A DNA stretch of 64,000 nucleotides from Fonsecaea monophora. Taxonomy: Eukaryota > Ascomycota > Eurotiomycetes > Chaetothyriales > Herpotrichiellaceae. The notes under the pieces were generated by a model, which saw only the letters and a program-made list of their open reading frames with translations, did no database searches and was not told the DNA's origin. Location: the NCBI RefSeq assembly GCF_001642475.1, contig NW_019173936.1, forward strand, positions 248,001 through 312,000, read 5' to 3'. Positions 51,772 through 62,168 of the stretch are shown in pieces. Numbering within the stretch: the stretch's first letter is position 1; each line of letters opens with the position of its first letter. The position numbers were made by a program, and so were the translations under genes.

Positions 51772-54700
51772 ATACAACTCACCAAGGTCCCTTTCTCATC
51801 GCAAAGCATCTCGCTTCAACCTTGTCTCCATGAATGCCACCTCATAGGGGACGCGGAAGTTGGTCTTGCCAACTATGAAAGAGCGGGAAACAGGTCACAC
51901 TATTGCTTTGACCAGGGCGGTCGGAGGATGGCACATGATGTACATAGGATGATCTCTCGGATTTAGGATTCCTAAAGTTGCAACAGCAGCACAATCCTTA
52001 CGCTCGCGTGCCCGAGGGCAGTCAAATATGAACAAGAATGAACGGCTTACCGCGCAGCCGCGTACTCCAGGGCGTATCAACCAAGCAAGGATGTCGTGGA
52101 TGGTCCGCCAACGGTGGGGACATTTTTCTACGACCAAAGAGAGCGCAAGCACGGGGATTACCAACCCGAAGCACGAGTTTGTTTGAGACTGATCGTCCTC
52201 TTTGGTGATATTCTTTTCTCTTTTCAAGGATCGAGTATTCGTAGTAACGCCAATCTTTTGGAGAAGATGATATTTGTGGATTCGGGGGAACAAAACCAAC
52301 AAGTCAAACCTCCACCGGGAGTGGGGACTAAGTTTGAGTGAGGCAGACACTGCAGAGCATGATGCCACGCGGATGTAGGCGACTCAGCATGCAGAGAGTC
52401 AGTAAATGACGAAAATGGGAAGGCGATCGGGAGGAGACGTAGACGAGTGGGTGCGGAGCCCATCTGAAAGGCAGGTCTCAGCGATATGCAGGCTGAATAA
52501 GAAGTTAGCAGGGAGCAGCCGATCGAGGTTTGTACCTTTTGGGCAGGGGACAGGAATGCCCTAATGCAGCGTATGCGGCATGACGAAGGAATGCGGATAG
52601 AGTCGCCCTGGGGTGGATGATGGTGGTGGTGGCGGCACGCTCAGCTCTGAAGGGGTTTGCTCTATATCGCTACCGAGGAGTCTATGGCCGCCTGGAGAGA
52701 TGGAACAAACTAGATGGGGTTAGAGAACACGCGTGGGAGGGGAAGATGGAGGTCCTGGTAGTGGGCTTGATGCAAGTGTTGTTGTGCAGGGATGGCTTAG
52801 ATACCAGGGGGGAAGAGGAAATCCTTGCCGGCGGCGGGGCTATCGGGGGATGAAATGGTGTGCATGGACCTTTTGAAGGTATGATGAAAGCTATAAGAGA
52901 GCGTGTCGGGTACAAGAGGAACTACCCAGGACAAGTAACAGGGTCTGTAGTAGCGTGCCTGCGTACCTGGGAGGGCGACCTGGGTACGGACTATATCTAG
53001 CGAGGTACATCTGTGGGAAGGTGGAGGAAGGGTGCAAGGGGATCTACCATGTGCAGCGGCGTTTGGACCAAAATGTAAGCTTGATGGAGAGCAGGATTTG
53101 AACAGTACTACCATAGATATTGCCACGAGAAGTGTTCTACGAGTCGAGTCCTCGGTAATAGTTGGAAGTGAAGGAGAAAGAGGAAGTGAGAAATTCGGTG
53201 AAAGTGAACAAAGAGTAACATATGGATTGAGACTGACTGGGCTGCAACTTCCATCTGCCACCTGCCACTTGCTTTTCCTCGATGCAAACTGCACCTGCAC
53301 CTGCACCTGCCGCCTGCGTCCCCAACCTATTATGCACCAATCATCAACCCGGCGTCTGTCTCTTTCTCCTTCCCTCGTTCACCATCTCCTTACTTACTCT
53401 TACTCTAATCACTTGTGTGCCTGATGCACTTCCTGAATGCTGCCTGCTGCCTCAAAAAAGGCACTTCTTCTCCTTCTCTTGCTGGTTCATGCATGAATTG
53501 AATTGAATGAAACCTTGGCTTTTCTGCGCTTCCGCTTTCTTCTCTCAATCCTCCATCCCTGGTCTTTCCGTCTTTCTCCATTCCGTCTCCATTTTCCCGC
53601 TGGGCTCTATCACTGGCACCCCTGTCTCTTGCTTCACCCTTGCTCCCCTGCTCCTCGCATTCAACTCATCTCATTGAATTCATTCATTCAGCCATACATC
53701 CATTGGGTTCACACTCTCAACTTTCAGTGCTCTCATACCCCACTTGACCTGCCTCAACTCGTCCTCCAGTCCTTGTACACCCTTTCGACTCCTTCGCTTA
53801 TGTCCCTCGTCCAAACTCGCCCCTACTACCTCAACCACTGACTTGTCTGTTCGTCCAGACCTTCCCACGGCTGGGTCGTAGAACCCGGTTTCAACTTCCT
53901 CCCCGCCTCAAGCCGCTGGGCTGCTCTAACCTCCTCCGTCATGGCGATGATCCCCCGCAGGTCTTACTCGACGCCTCCTTGTTATTATCCCCATTCGACT
54001 CACCACCTCATCGGCCCCCAACAACGGTTTTCCTGTTAGAATATTTGAGGTGCCTGCAATTGGACTGGCGATCGACAAACCCTGGCCGTCACCCTAACTT
54101 AGTCCCCGCTTTAGCCAGCAATCACTTGTTATCCCACCCTCCACCATTGCAGCATCCATCCATATCGACCAGAAAAATCTTCGGATATACACGCTGTTCC
54201 TATTCCATGTCGCAAACAAAAGGAAACCTTTTGACCGTCTATATTCCTCCATAATATTGCAGCCGGTTCCTGTGCGGATACGATTGTTCTCTCTCACAAC
54301 TCCTGTAACAACTGAATGCCTCTCCTTTACACCATTAGATAACTAAAACATTCCTCCCATCTACCCCCACAAGCCACATCATCAAACATCCCACCAAGGT
54401 CCTAGTTCATCCTCGAATTCTTATAACCTTCAAGCTCTCCCACGCTCCGGCGTCGCCATAAGAAGAAAAGAGGGAAAAGCGGTCTATCAGCCGGATAACA
54501 CAATTTTGGTTCCTTCCGACGCCCTTCCTCCATTCGCCCTACCTTACCAGGTACTTGTGGACTACCGCCCCAAGAGCCCCTCGTTGTTTCGAGAGATCTG
54601 AACTTTCTATCCTCCACAGCTGCGAAGTTCATTGTTGCGTACATTTTTCTTCCACCTTCGAACTTGTTCGCCCGCTGTCAGACCATTCTGGGAACTCCCA

Positions 54701-54908
54701 ATACGCCTACACCGCCAGCCAGCATAACCGCGGTCCGAGCCAATTCTGACGCTTGCAATTGGCTTCCAGCTTTGGACTTTTATACAGCTAGGACCGAAGC
54801 TCGCACCTCAACAAGAGCACGTCTCTCAAAAGGTGGAGGACGCTGTGTCCTCTATCCCACCGTTGGGATACTGTTTCGTCGCATAATGAAACATCTCCCA
54901 CGATCATC
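51772..54908. other. 3.1-kb gene-free stretch upstream of the fusion gene
   Basis: The longest non-coding interval in the window. No open frame here has recognisable content. From about 53280 to 54900 the plus strand is strongly pyrimidine-rich (C and T runs), beginning with three tandem GCACCT hexamers at 53291-53308; this looks like an extended promoter and leader for the gene at 54909. Many short upstream ATG frames occur in it. A non-coding transcript or an unrecognised spliced gene cannot be excluded. Confidence 0.45.
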
Positions 54909-57305
54909 ATGTTATTCGAACCCGGCTCTGTCCCTCCAGGACCGCCTATCGAGACCAAGAAAGCCTTGATTTTGCTTGATTTTCAAAAAGATTTTGTTGA
55001 ACCCAACGGCAAACTTCCCGTCGGCAATATTGAACCCTTCTTATCCGACTTACTGTGCCTGGTAGACGAATTCCGTGCCAAGGGCGAGGTGATATGGGCT
55101 GGGACCGAGTACAGACAATCCCGTTCAACCATTTCTTCGGTAACTGGAACTCACTCTATAGTCCTCAAACAACATCTCCAACTGCAGGACTTGAACGAAG
55201 AGACCAGTGAGTACTACAACGACCCGGGTCACACGCGCTCACCTCGCGAAGATCCCCTGTCACCCTCTCCGAACCCAGACGTCACTCATGACCGGGAAGC
55301 GTTTCTTGCTCCCGTCTTGACCACCACTAAGCATAGATGCTGCATGCCCGGCTCAACGGGCGCCGACTATCCTGAAAGCATAAAAACAGCCATGGACTCA
55401 CAAAGAGACCTAATCATGCTGAAATCTCACTACTCAGCTTTTGAAGGCACGTCCCTACTCATGTATCTCCGATCCAACCTCATCACCCAAGTCTACATCT
55501 GCGGCTCTCTCTCAAACGTCGGGGTTTACGCCACCGTTCTTGACGCCGTTTGCCATGGTGTTCAGGTTACTCTTGTTGAGGACTGTCTCGGATACCTTGA
55601 TGAAGCCTGTCATATAGAAGCCATGCGTCAGATGGCGGACACGATGGGTGCAAATGGAATCGACTGTCAGGAGCTGCGTGACGACATTGCCGGCCTGCTT
55701 GGTGATGTTATCTACGAAGAGGACTATCCTACCAGATTCCAGGTCAGCCTGCCACCACCGGCTCGCACGACAAGATCCCACACCTCGAGAAGCCAGATTC
55801 ACGACTGGATTTCGAGTCTCGAAGGCGAAGAAGCCCCCAACACCCTCGCCAAGTCCGAAAGAACACCGCCGAAAGAGACGGAACAGACCGGGGCGGGCCG
55901 GTGTGACTCCAACACACCCAGTGAGTCATCTCGTAGATCTATGAGACATATATCAGTTGAGCGCAGTCCTCCCCGGAAAAGATCAACCAGTGATCTAGAT
56001 CCCTTGGACGAAGAGCGTGTCCTGAAATTATCCCAAAAGCCTTCTTCTCGTCGTACCTCGACTCATGCTGAGCAACTGAAACCCAAGCAGGCACAGCAAT
56101 TAACGCGAAAGCGACGACCTTCACACGAGTCCTCGGTCAGATCTTCTACCCCTACGACATCAATACTGCATCGGACCCTCTCGACCGGAGAGCCATCTAC
56201 CCACAAGGAAATGTCAGAAGCTGACCCCACTGAGGTCAAAAATCCGGGCCTTGAGGCAAGCCAAGGGGTCAGCCCGCCAGCTCCCAAAAAGAAGAAGAAG
56301 ATGACGCCAAAGCTCCTTGGTCCTGGAGACGTCCTAGGACAGGGCGACTGCAACCTTTTTGTAGGCCTCCTCGACCAAGTGGAGGCGGAAGAGGCCTTTT
56401 ATTCTTGCAGAAGCGATATTAAATGGCAGAAGATGTTCCACCGGTCCGGTGAAGTGCCTCGCCTGGTCGCTGTCCAGGGGACCATGTCTAAGGATGGCAC
56501 GGAGGTCCCAATCTACAGGCATCCAGCGGACGAATCTCCAGAATTATTACCTTTCGATCCGGTGGTAAACCTGCTGCGCAAGGCTGCAGAAAAGGTTGTC
56601 GGCCACTCGTTGAACCATGTGTTGATTCAGTGGTATCGGCACGGCGAGGACAACATCTCCGAGCATTCCGACAAGACGCTCGACATTGTTCGGGGATCTA
56701 AGATTGTGAATGTAAGCCTGGGAGCTCAGCGAACCATGATGCTCAGGGCAAAGAAGTCAGCCCTCACACCAAGCGACTTGAGGGAAGAACCAGATGCTGC
56801 TCGGCCTTCTCAACGAATCCCTCTTCCCCACAACTCTCTTTTTACCCTCGGGCAGGAGACCAACAGGCAGTGGCTACATTCCATTCGAGCCGACAAACGA
56901 CCTGTTTCGGAAAAGACTCCTGCCGAACTCGCCTTCGACGGAGAGAGGATCAGCTTCACATTCAGACAGATTGGAACGTTCATCAATTTGGCTGATAATA
57001 CAATCTGGGGACAGGGAGCAACAAGCAAATACCGGAAAGATGCAAAGCCCTTATTGGCAGGAGCGGAGGCGGAGAGAGAGGGCGAAGTCATGATTCGAGC
57101 CTTTGGGCAGGAGAATCACCGCAGCGTAGACTGGGACTGGGATGAGTGGTACGGGAAGGGCTTCGATGTGGTCAACTTTGAGACCAAGAGGGCAGATGAG
57201 ACCAATGCAACCCATGACGATCGTGGGAATGAGACAAAGGGCGAGAAGAGAAAAATCGCCGACGATGGCGAAAGTCCCATGAGGGCTGGTTCCGCACCGT
57301 TCTGA
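54909..57305 (+). CDS. Isochorismatase-like / AlkB-like dioxygenase fusion protein
   Basis: Single exon, 798 aa. Residues 15-265 are an isochorismatase-fold hydrolase: ALILLDFQKDF with catalytic Asp24, Lys172 in MLKSHYSAFEGT and YICGSLSNVGVYATVLDA, where Gly205 stands at the usual nucleophile Cys. EntB-type isochorismatases also have Gly there, whereas nicotinamidases need Cys. A basic, Ser/Pro-rich linker (about 280-470) with KKKKK near 460 may be a nuclear signal. Residues 470-740 are an AlkB-type 2-oxoglutarate/Fe(II) dioxygenase: WYRHGEDNISEHSD gives His586 and Asp588, His657 is the distal iron ligand, and Arg680-x5-Arg686 (RISFTFR) binds 2-oxoglutarate. NNVLIQWYRH-like context and QGTMSKDG suggest the ALKBH2/3 DNA-repair branch. 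Alkylated-base repair is inferred. Confidence 0.9.
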   Translation: MLFEPGSVPPGPPIETKKALILLDFQKDFVEPNGKLPVGNIEPFLSDLLCLVDEFRAKGEVIWAGTEYRQSRSTISSVTGTHSIVLKQHLQLQDLNEETSEYYNDPGHTRSPREDPLSPSPNPDVTHDREAFLAPVLTTTKHRCCMPGSTGADYPESIKTAMDSQRDLIMLKSHYSAFEGTSLLMYLRSNLITQVYICGSLSNVGVYATVLDAVCHGVQVTLVEDCLGYLDEACHIEAMRQMADTMGANGIDCQELRDDIAGLLGDVIYEEDYPTRFQVSLPPPARTTRSHTSRSQIHDWISSLEGEEAPNTLAKSERTPPKETEQTGAGRCDSNTPSESSRRSMRHISVERSPPRKRSTSDLDPLDEERVLKLSQKPSSRRTSTHAEQLKPKQAQQLTRKRRPSHESSVRSSTPTTSILHRTLSTGEPSTHKEMSEADPTEVKNPGLEASQGVSPPAPKKKKKMTPKLLGPGDVLGQGDCNLFVGLLDQVEAEEAFYSCRSDIKWQKMFHRSGEVPRLVAVQGTMSKDGTEVPIYRHPADESPELLPFDPVVNLLRKAAEKVVGHSLNHVLIQWYRHGEDNISEHSDKTLDIVRGSKIVNVSLGAQRTMMLRAKKSALTPSDLREEPDAARPSQRIPLPHNSLFTLGQETNRQWLHSIRADKRPVSEKTPAELAFDGERISFTFRQIGTFINLADNTIWGQGATSKYRKDAKPLLAGAEAEREGEVMIRAFGQENHRSVDWDWDEWYGKGFDVVNFETKRADETNATHDDRGNETKGEKRKIADDGESPMRAGSAPF

Positions 57306-59080
57306 GCTTCCCCGTGGGCCTTCTTGCCTGTCCAATGGCTCCAAAGCAGCCTCACACCCAGAATAGGAGAGGCTATACATTGAAGCGCGGGACGCGCGTG
57401 GAACATGGACATAGGACAATGGTCAGCTTCTGACAAGTGTCCACCCTGTCTCACTCGGTCAGCGCAAGCGGGAGGACCCCATCACTGGGGTTCCTAATGA
57501 CCAGGCCTTGGCTGAATAAACCATCTAACGCCCATGGCTTTGAATTGCAATGGAGTAATTCTCCTGGAGTGGGAAAATCTAAGCAAAGCGATGGGCTGAG
57601 GGCTCGTTCTAAACACTTTGGTGGGAAGTTGACAGTATCACTGCCTGGCTACGCCCAGTTCAGCCATTGATCACCAACATTGGAGGGCAAAGCATGAATG
57701 AGTGCTAATCAGCATTACAAGAGGCCGCCCATCTTGGAAGTTGTACTTGTATCCAGAAGTCACGGGTCATTGACACGGAGACTGAAGGATATTCAGTCAC
57801 TATGGAACGGCCTCCAACAAATTGGGAGGGTTGGGGGATCTGGCACGATTCTATTACAGGATACCCAAATGGTGGTATGAAATAAGCCACCTGGATAGGA
57901 CGCCCAGCAGAAAAGGAGAGTGAAGAGAATGAGGCAATACTGTCACGACATGATTCAAGGCCAAATACTATGCACGGATCGCACACGCGATAAGCGAACT
58001 TATCGCCTACAAACGAATCAATCTCTGACGGGACCAAGAGGAGAAAGAGTGGGGAATTGAGACTGGCGATCCGCCGGGATGGGTTGGAGCGAGTGCACCG
58101 CGCTACAAGCCATATCAGATGTTATGAATCGAAAAACATTGGACTGGTCGGTCGGATTGTTTCTTGTTTTGAACCTGGGATGGGGAGATTGGTGAGGAAG
58201 AGATCATGATGTACTGATGGGATCGAGACGACACCTGCGGATGGGCTGTACATTGACCGACACGAGCATGGGCACGACGGAACGAGACACGAGGTATGAC
58301 AGACATGAAGACACGAAGATACGAAGACATGAAGATATGAAGTATGAAAGCGACACGGCATGAGCAAAGAACACGAGAGCACGGACGCTGGACCCCTGGG
58401 ACTAACTTTCTCTATACTGTATGAGTAGCAGCAAGTTGCCTTTTCGAATCCTCATCATCACCAACCACAACCACTGTCTAGGAGGGGCTTGAGAGAGGGG
58501 GAAAGAGAAAGGGTGAGAGGATAGCCGACGACCGGCTCGATAGCGGATTATCAATATGTATCTTCGAGGTTATTGAAGCCACATACATTCCGTGTGAAAT
58601 CTTTCATTATTCGCATTCACCGACCGTAGAACACGAACCGTAATAACAAGACCATTCCAGGGTATAAAAGCTTTCGAGCTATGGAAGAGTTAGGACCACT
58701 GTAAGATGACTTGATGCAACGCCTGTGTCCACGAACTCGTATGCTTGCGACCAGCCTAAAACAACTCCATGATCATGTCCACCCTTTACCCTTTCAATCT
58801 TCTCTCCCCAATGCTCATCCCGCAGTGAGAAGCTCGATATTGAATGGTATGTCAGAGTCCTCACCAGTGGTATGAAAGCTCCTGTTCTCGCAGCTCCGCC
58901 TTTGTCGCAAACATCCGTTGGACCATAAAGATCAACTCCGGTAATCTGATACCCTTTATGTCACACATGACCGTCTCATGCATAAAAGTCATGAGAGCAT
59001 AATCCTTCATCCTCCGAAACCATTAGAAGTCATAGCCAACACTTATCCATCGACCCCTCCGAGAAATCATGTAAAATCCT
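57306..59080. other. Intergenic between convergent genes, 1.8 kb
   Basis: No gene supported. Contains a perfect hairpin at 57987-58006 and, near 58300-58345, an imperfect repeat of ACGAAGAC/ATGAAGAT words. Confidence 0.5.
57987..58006. repeat. 8-bp perfect hairpin with paired GATA motifs
   Basis: GCGATAAG (57987-57994) and CTTATCGC (57999-58006) are exact reverse complements around the tetranucleotide CGAA. Each arm contains CGATAA, an HGATAR site of the kind bound by fungal GATA factors, in inverted orientation. Confidence 0.7.
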
Positions 59081-61148
59081 TCACATGAAGTAATCTTCTG
59101 GTAGAGCAAGAAGCCCAATGAACATGCCGACAGCCCCAATGGCCATACCGGCAATGGTTGCTCCAGCTGTCTTGGCAAGGCTATTACGACCACTATCCCG
59201 CTGCTCAGGAGCCTTGACTGTGTTCTTTTTGACTTTCTTGCGTGCTGGCATCTCGACATGCATAGATGCGTTACACTCTGCCACCTCCGAAGTTGATGGG
59301 TCCAGCAAGATATCACCATTGACACTGCTGGTCTCTCGCACCCCAATTGCAACACTTGTCACATGAATATCCTTGGCTTCGGAGGAATAAGAGTCAGCGG
59401 AAACTGTGTTTGTCCCTGGACACTCATCAGAAGAGATCTGGTCACATTTGCGCTTCTTTGCGCCGTCCATATCCTTCGACGCTTGCTGTTGTGACACAAC
59501 ACTAGCAATCGAGAATGCCGAAGCAGCTGATTGTGCCTGAGTCGACATCTCGGGACTTTGAAAGGTGTATGGACCACCGTAAAGAGACATATAAGGGCGA
59601 TAAGAAGCGTAGTAGACTGATTCAGACGGTTCCTGTACAAGCGGATGTGCAACTGGTTCATACAAGACTGAATTGTGTCCAGCCCATGCAGAACTGAGGC
59701 GACCTTGTGCAACGTGGTTGTCCATCGGACCGGAATTTTGGTTAGACGACCCAAAACTCGAAAACGGTGGGGCAGTCAATGTGACGCGAAGTCCAGAGTC
59801 GGTCGTCGGCTTGACCATTGCCGCATCGGACGGGCTTGGGGCGCGAACATGTTCCGGCTGATCGGTGGGGCCCGAAGGACTCAAGCAGGCAGCAAGAGGT
59901 TTTGCCAGGTTGTCAACATTGATCGGAGGGACATTGAGCGAGCTGAAGGAGTCTGAGTATGTGTTTTCAAGCTCATCATCGCCGTATGAATCTTCCTCAG
60001 AGGTATTCTCATCCATGGTTGGTAGCACCTCTGGCTGCTGGCCTGAGTTAGGGACAAGAACTTGAGAATGGTCTGTATAGTCAGAGCTGGCAGAGCAGAT
60101 ACCGGGACCCTGAAACAGTTGGGAGGTATCCTCAGGAGGGGCGCCCTTGTCTTCATGGGTATCGCTTGTAATCAACGGGCTGGAGGTCGGGCTTTCTTCG
60201 CCAGAGACATCTGGCCCCGAAGCGTGACTTTGAGTATTGGATGCGTCGTCGGATTCAGGAACGGCGAAGGTTGTCACCTCGGGAACGACTATCTCGATGC
60301 TGGCTTCTCGGACAGAGTCTTGGATGACCTGGTCTTCGTCCTCGGGGTCTGAATGGTGTTCAGTATTTCTCTCCTCGTGCTCATCCTCGTTCTCTTCTGG
60401 ACTGCTGGAGACTTGGATAGAAGGATCGGAATATGCTTCCTCGTCACTGTAGTCGGCCGAGAAGGTGTTTTGATATATTATCACTCCTGGATTTGTCTGG
60501 GTTGCGTGTGGTTGGTGAAAACTGTAGCATCCTAGATTAGTGAATGATATTATCTCAGGATCGGACTTGCTTACATTTCGTCACACCAATTCGAAGTGAC
60601 CATGAACCGCAGAGCACTGAAGTGGGCTGTTTGGGTGTCAGAAGCCTGTACTCCGAACTCTTGATAGTACTCACAATTTCCTCTTATCACATCAGCGCCC
60701 AGTGTCACGGTGTCTTCAGGCCAAATGGGCTCCATTTGATTCGTATTCACTCTCTTGCCAGCGACGAAAGTGCCGTGCATCGACCCAATATCTTGAATGT
60801 AGATTTCCTGAGAGATATTAGCCTCCAGGCTAGGGGTAACATGATGCAATAATACCTTGGTTGTCGGATTCCCACGTAGAATGGCATGTCGTCTTGACAG
60901 GACCCTAGAATCAAACCAGGCATTGTCCTCAGCAGGGGTGAATTCCTCCACACGGCTCACAGAACCCCGACCGATCCTAATCTCCCAATCTGGGGCTCCG
61001 AGGGTAATGACTCGCAGGGGAAGAGGTTCGTGGAAGTCGAGTTCTCGAAGGGTAATGGTCACTGGATGGCATATCAGTAAATACATTTACATGGCACAAA
61101 GACTGGCCGTGGGACGTACAATATTTGGAGGGGTTGGGATCTGCCATG
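59081..61148 (-). CDS. FHA-domain protein with C-terminal membrane segment
   Basis: Five exons: 61121-61148, 60856-61061, 60807-60675, 60626-60575 and 60521-59081 (minus strand), 619 aa; introns 59, 48, 48 and 53 nt. The FHA phosphothreonine-binding domain spans about residues 15-140: IRIGRGS, DSRVLSRRHAIL, IQDIGSMHGTFVAGKRVN with the conserved Gly-Arg, Ser-x-x-His and Asn-Gly-equivalent (His-Gly) positions. A long acidic, Ser/Thr-rich disordered region follows (about 150-560). Near the end are a basic patch (RKKVKKNTVKAP) and a single hydrophobic segment, GATIAGMAIGAVGMFIGLLA, so the protein is probably tail-anchored. FHA plus tail anchor recalls Far9/Far10 and SLMAP. The join into the last exon uses a CAG inside ATGCTACAG; other joins give stops. 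Two 48-nt introns are frame-neutral. Confidence 0.8.
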
Positions 61149-62168
61149 TTTCACCTGGAGAGTTCGTCAATCTCAGGACTCCTTCTAGGAGTCTTGTTGG
61201 GTAAGAAGTGTGAGGGAACGGTCTTCAGGCTGGTGTAGCCGTGCTTTCTTTTGAAGTGTATAATCCTGAAGTAGAGAGGAGATTGAAATGGGTTCAGGGC
61301 ACAAGTGACCGGAGAGACAGAAGGGGTGTCGTTTGAATTAGGCAGGCTCTCGGGATCAAGTTGTACCCTCTAGGTAAGGTTTCAGTTGCAGATAAAGGGT
61401 CCAAGATCATTAGCCACACAGGGCTCCAGGACTCTAGAAGACAAAGCTGACTCTTTGATAGAAGTCGAAAAGTAAAACCGTCGAGGTGTAAAGTGAGGGC
61501 AGCTGGCGAGATGAGGCAGTTCAGGCCTTGACTTGTCTTGAATGCGGTCTCACAAGTCAGGCGCAGATGGGCTGCAGTGGCAGGCTGCAAGTGAGGGGCA
61601 AGGCGCCTGCCAGCTAATCGATAAGACGCGGCGCCAACAGTCACACCAGCACGACTAGTTGGAGGGGGGGGGTCAGTGGGGGGATCATGTTGCTGTTTTA
61701 GGCACCCGCGTGCTAGGCAGCCGGCGCCCAGAAACTAAACAGTTGAGCAGTTGAGCAGACTAACGGCCTCCCTCCTGCAGCCTTGTCCAGAGCATGATCA
61801 TTATCGAGCCTCATCCAGCCTCGTGGCCGTCTCCGCATATTCGAACTTGCATACACAGGCCAAGCCTAGAACAACCAAGTTTGAGATTTCTTTTGTTATT
61901 ACACACTGCTACACACCTTTTGTTCCCTCATGCTCATCAAACGCCATATTCGCGAATCTCGGTGTCTAACCCTGGGATCCACAAGAAGAAGAGATGCGTA
62001 TTACATATCCCCGTACAGGTCAAGAATCTCTCGTCAAGATCGCTCATCAGCATAAAAGACCTGTATCCATTCAGAACCAACAAGGAGAATGCAAGATGGG
62101 AGATCCTCCGGGAACAAAAAGCTAGAACAAGACCAAATGCAAACTTCCATGCCATGGAGATGACATTG
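61149..62168. other. Intergenic, no gene seen
   Basis: About 1 kb between two minus-strand genes. A G-run of ten bases lies near 61664 and GTTGAGCA is repeated at about 61741-61758. Nothing else is supported. Confidence 0.45.

Noticed and set aside
52797..53306. 169-codon minus-strand frame in the long intergenic stretch
   Set aside because: Composition reflects the CT/GA-rich DNA; no domain seen.
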